The notes under the pieces were generated by a model, which ran no database searches, had not been told where the DNA came from, and worked only from the letters and a program-made list of their open reading frames with translations. Shown here in pieces: positions 59,917 through 64,000 of a DNA stretch of 64,000 bases. Source of the DNA: Mactromeris polynyma (Eukaryota; Mollusca; Bivalvia; Venerida; Mactridae); assembly GCA_032209605.1 (NCBI GenBank), contig JASFXZ010000001.1, forward strand, positions 4,154,001 to 4,218,000, written 5' to 3'. The first letter of the stretch is position 1. Each line of letters starts with the position of its first letter. Position numbers and translations under genes: made by a program.

Positions 59917-60782
59917 AAATTTGAAGAATTTTGTGCCCACGTCTTTCATGTAGAATGCTGTCGTTTTTTTGTTGGACATCAAGATTATAGCTTACCTTGT
60001 TTATACGCTATCACTGAGAATTCTGATAACCGTAAATCATTGAAGATGTCGTCGAACCTTATTTCGTGTCATGTTCCGTCTTTGTTATTACATTTTGTTT
60101 TGCTTTGACGCGTTCTGTGAGAGTTTTGAAGAGTTCCATAGTGTTGTGAAGAGTATCATGGAGCTCTTGATGTGTATTGTGGCCATGGGCCCTATATTAT
60201 GTGCTTCTGTTGCGGATTTTTCTTGCTCGAATGTTTTTTCGACGGAAGTCTTGATTACGATCGATGAATATGATGTTAAAATAGAAAGTGAACCGTATAA
60301 AGTAATATTAAAAGAGTTTCATTGACATTCCTACAATTAATGTATGCCATTATCATTCAGCCATTTAATTTTGTGTTGTGTTTCACTCATGTGATATATT
60401 ATCTGGAAAATAGATTCGGAGGATAATAAGAGATATAATAAACTAGACGGTCTTTGGGACTTATAGTTTGATACGTAAGGTTTCGAAGGATTTCAAAATT
60501 CAGTGTTTATAAGAAATGTTTGTGTATGTATATGTAATGGTCATGCTTGCTTCTGTTTCGGATTTGATGGAACTTAAATCGGGGACCAATGAAACGGGGA
60601 TTTTGTTTTTGAAGTACATTTTTATTTGAACCTGCTTCATTTGCTACAGCAACAGAGTTTAATGTGAAGGTGTTTATGTTGGTGATTATGGGAAATGGTT
60701 TAGTAAGGTAATGCTAATGTACACATTGTCTGCTTTTGTAAAAGGATGTGATACGATTTAGACTATTATTGTACATTGTTGG

Positions 60783-60788
60783 AATAAA
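60783..60788 (+). terminator. AATAAA polyadenylation signal
   Basis: Canonical hexamer about 870 bp after the stop, followed by T/GT-rich sequence (TTGACTTTGTTTATGTTG). Candidate proximal poly(A) site. Confidence 0.45.
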
Positions 60789-61854
60789 ATTGACTTTGTT
60801 TATGTTGCTCAGTTAGCCTGAACGTGTTTGTACAGCTTAGTTGTCATAGTAACATCTGGGTCTGTCGTTATGTATCTTAGTAAAGTAACCAGTCTGACAA
60901 TACAAGTCTCTGATTGGTTGATTCTGTTCACAGTCTGGCCAATGACAAAGCTGCATTTTGAGACTGATCTTCAAATTCTATTTTATAACCTTGGTTCCAT
61001 AACTCATGTATCTATGCATGTATCTATGCATGTTTTGATACGCTAGTCTTGTTTTATACATGAATTTAGATATCAAAATGTGACATTAAGCTTCATTCCT
61101 TTATTTCGAAGTATTTCGTGATTGCCAAATGTTATGTGCATTTTTTTGTGCTATGCAGCAAATTATTGAAAACCTTGTTTATGTCATGAAACTTCCTGTG
61201 TAATCAAGAATGAATACAGATTTGGTGGGGACCCAGATCATGTATTTATCGATGTATTTACATGTGTGGAATGACATCATTATGAAAGAGTGTCATCTTA
61301 ATTAGGGGACGAATTGAAGTGACACTCTTTTGTTCATTATTTTGGATTTTTTAGCAGAAAAATGTGAAATATTGAAAAAAAATGTGGGGACAGTTTTTTT
61401 GTATAATTTCACATTTTTTTACTAAAATGTCTGTAGTTAGAGCTAGTGTTATATAGTGTTATATATAGTTGATTATGGGTCATAGTTAATATTTCTAATT
61501 GCTTAGCACATTGTTTATTTATGCATTTAAATTAAAAACTGCATTCAAATTTTGTGTGCATATTATTACGCTATTGATATGAATATTCAAATTTATGTAT
61601 AATCTAAGTTGTGACTTCTTATTGGTCACATTTTCGAGGTTGTGTCATGAAGAATTATCGTTGCTGTAGATTTTTTTTTTGAATACTTTGATTTATGTTA
61701 TGAAATACTACAAAACGTATTTTTATATACAATGGGTGGGATATTTAAGTGTACTAAGCTATGTTGTTGTTATTGTTGTTTTTGTGGAAGAAAAAAAGGA
61801 GTTTTGTAATCTATTATTTTGCTTAAAGCATTGATATATATATTAAATTGTATT

Positions 61855-61860
61855 AATAAA
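61855..61860 (+). terminator. AATAAA polyadenylation signal, distal
   Basis: Canonical hexamer about 1.94 kb after the stop, followed by a GT-containing stretch (AAAAGTTGTTAATAATTTGTG). Confidence 0.45.
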
Positions 61861-62539
61861 ATAGTGTACATGGGAAAAAGTTGTTAATAATTTGTGTATC
61901 GTATTTATAATTATTTGATACCGTTACGTTTAACCAGCAGAACTTCATGTGTCGTTACTAAATATAGTATAAAACTAAGATGCTATTTTCCACGAAATAC
62001 ATTTGTACAATTAAATTATCTTAGATTTCAGTTTTGATATTGATGTTTTGGGTTCCAACTACTACAGCTCAAATAATGTCAATGTCTGAAACAATTTTTT
62101 TTTTATACTAGAAATTTGTGGACTGAAAAGTAATTGTTGAATAGTAATTAACATGATAGAGTCTGCTGTGTTATACATTTCTGCCTGAGTACACCGATAT
62201 GCTTGTCTTGTAAACGCAGGAGTATAAACAATTTTATGACCATATAAAGAATCTCTAACCATATAAACTGTGTTTGTTGTTTTTCTTGTTGTTTGTATGT
62301 ATAAAATATTGAGTGCGTAAACGGTCTAAGTGAATTTTTCTATATAAAATCTTTTTTTTCTGTTTTTTTTTCAAATAATCAACATTTAATGTAAAAACAT
62401 GAGTGGTTTGATTATACAACCAGTAAATCAACATTAAAAATTGTGTCTTAACAAAACAGAAAGTTTTTTCCCTCCTGAAAAATTTACTGAAATGCACTTA
62501 GACCGTTTTCACTTTCACCCCTCAAAATGAGCTGATCCA

Positions 62540-62660
62540 CAACAAAACAATCAAAATTAAGCAACTATAAAGACACTTTCGAGAAAGCACCTAATTTGTG
62601 ACATAAAATTTGGAAATACCCGACATTATAACCACCGTCGCTTATACAGGTTTTGTGGAC
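62540..62660. mobile_element. CATGACAAAACCTGT-family, right-half fragment
   Basis: ATTAAGCAACTATAAAGACA, CGAGAAAGCACCTAATTTG and CTTATACAGGTTTTGTGG follow the same order as 34795-34912. Confidence 0.6.
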
Positions 62661-63189
62661 ATGATTGCATTATGCTGAACAGTTCTTCAACTACACAAAA
62701 TGACATGTAACAAAAAACCTGAAAATCCCACGAAACCAGGTTTTCAACGGCAAGAACAATAGACTAGTGAATATGGTTAACCAAATAAATGCTCTATTTG
62801 TATAAAGACTACAGTCGTGATGATCATCAACGTTGCAAAGGTGCCTATTATTTATGTCAGTCTAACTAAATTGGACGAGGATTCAGCCACACCCCAGTCA
62901 GAGGCCATGGAATATAAACCCACAGAAACTCATAATCTGCAGAAACCTGTTTCCGGTGGCGTACTCTTGATCGAGATTAGTTTTCGAGATGAATATTTCT
63001 GTGTCACGGCTCTGTGTTCGGCTACAACAATTGTCATACCTGGCTACCCCATACTATCTTGACATCTATATATGACAAAAAGGGCATTGCAAGCCTTGCT
63101 CTGGTAACAAGGATAACACATTAAGGAAATACAGTATATACTGTCTAGAGTAGTGCTCTCTTGGGCAACATCATCACTTTAACAACAGT

Positions 63190-63475
63190 AGCAGCAACAA
63201 TCTCTCGACAACAGTTGATATCTTTGTCTTCCAAAGTGTGTTGCTTTTGTGTGTTTGTGCTGTGTACAAACACCAGTCCTCTACAACTATAGGAAGTAAG
63301 TAGATGTTAGTCCAAGAGAGATTCGATTGTTCCAGGGAAGGCCACATGCACGAAAGAGTGCATCCACACACAGACACCCCTAGAAATCAACAGTCTACCA
63401 AACATTTAGCACTGAGGAGGTGCAAGGGTAAATATGTATGGGAATAGGGGTGCAAGGAATGGCCAGGTCAACCAT
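63190..63475 (-). repeat. Dispersed repeat R3, second fragment
   Basis: Minus-strand counterpart of 9805-9995 (CCCTTGCACCTCCTCAGTGC, CCTATTCCCATACATATTTA), outside the gene. Confidence 0.6.
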
Positions 63476-64000
63476 AAAGAAGAACTAAGGGAAATTAAGG
63501 GGGACAACAAGGGGGGAAATTATTAAATGGATGGAATACATCAATGAACAAGTCATAAAAGTCAGCAATTATAGGCCAAAATGGGGTGGAAAGAACATGG
63601 ATATTATATTATAGTGTATTTTCTAGTACATTAAGATTTCTTATGGCATTATGCACTTATCAATATTTAACGGGGGGGAGGAGGGTGACCCAGGGGAATT
63701 GGACTTCTTTGGGATCTAATTTCCTGCCCTAGAGCCTGAAGCATTTTGTCTTAATCCCCTCAGGGGCTAATTCCCCACTTCCATGATCTATGAATATCTG
63801 ACCAAAGTCTATTTCCTGGAACCTGCAATCACTTATGGTGTCAAAATTCCACCTGTCTGGAATCATCCTGTCTATGGACTCCCCCCTCTGGGGCAAAACA
63901 TTGATAGTTACATTATAGTCAGGGTTCACTGTATTGTGTATATTTAGAGGTGGACTGTCACACAGGTGTGGTGGTATTCAAGTTGGGTTTTGTATGCAAG

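Larger units (their letters stand above)
54954..58864 (+). other. Intronic span between exons 48 and 50 (3.9 kb)
   Basis: Contains a TTAAAGGTAG-type element (55135-55498), a GGGTGGATCC-ended element (55657-55957), candidate exon 49 (56043-56102), a 1.6-kb inverted-repeat transposon (56249-57880), a dispersed repeat (57938-58250) and a 20-bp/82-bp tandem array (58252-58820). Confidence 0.7.
59917..61880 (+). other. MACF1: 3' UTR of the spectraplakin gene (approximate end)
   Basis: AT-rich non-coding sequence after the stop. AATAAA signals stand at 60437-60442, 60783-60788 and 61855-61860, suggesting alternative poly(A) sites. The last one, followed by a GT-rich stretch, is taken as the distal end. 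Small open frames here show no coding character. Confidence 0.6.
61881..64000. other. Region downstream of the gene, no supported gene
   Basis: Contains the element fragment at 62540-62660 and the R3 fragment at 63190-63475. Open frames are short (up to ~80 codons) and show no recognisable domain. The remainder shows nothing I can name. Confidence 0.6.

Noticed and set aside
59668..59982. Minus-strand 104-codon frame overlapping the last exon
   Set aside because: Antisense shadow of exon 51; the plus frame encodes the conserved tail and SKIP motif.
63729..63929. Minus-strand 66-codon frame near the window end
   Set aside because: Ends near a CAGGGTTCACTGTA sequence resembling a transposon terminus; no domain recognised and no gene structure around it.

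Overview
The window is animal nuclear DNA: AT-rich, intron-dense and full of dispersed non-autonomous transposons. It is dominated by one plus-strand gene, the 3' part of a spectraplakin (MACF1/dystonin/short stop family, a giant actin-microtubule crosslinker). I reconstructed 51 exons from GT-AG sites, open frames and phase continuity. Spliced together they give one uninterrupted frame of about 3,410 residues, entering from upstream of base 1 and ending at a TGA at 59914-59916. The repeats point to a mollusc, most likely a bivalve: tRNA-derived SINEs and intron repeats of a style common in bivalve genomes. The species assignment is inference.

Layout. Positions 1-36292 (exons 1-40) encode a rod of roughly 25 spectrin repeats, interrupted once by a Ser/Arg/Pro-rich insert (exons 2-3). 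Positions 36854-37760 (exons 41-42) encode a basic linker and a helix. Positions 38016-38646 (exons 43-44) encode two canonical EF-hands. A 27-nt lysine-rich microexon follows (40092-40118). Positions 44570-45181 (exons 46-47) encode the GAS2-related (GAR) microtubule-binding domain. Positions 54766-59916 (exons 48-51) encode a Ser/Arg-rich tail ending in a basic SKIP (SxIP, EB1-binding type) motif. A 3' UTR of about 2 kb carries several AATAAA signals. I see no supported gene between about 61.9 and 64 kb, and no protein gene on the minus strand. The actin-binding N terminus lies upstream of the window.

The introns hold most of the novelty. They contain two families of short elements with CAGT...ACTG termini next to TA, a family of foldback elements built from a ~24-bp 'GAACTCTAGAAGGGATAAAGG' unit, several single elements with good terminal inverted repeats (some with plausible 8-bp duplications), two SINEs, and large tandem arrays. 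The largest array is about 45 copies of a 22-bp unit in the 9.6-kb intron that separates the GAR domain from the EB1-binding tail. Candidate optional exons (9, 102, 57 and 60 nt, all frame-preserving) are reported with their uncertainty.

No new enzymatic or defence system is visible. The points most worth checking are possible splice regulation of the spectraplakin tail and rod, the tandem array that appears to have grown out of a transposon end, and the foldback element family.
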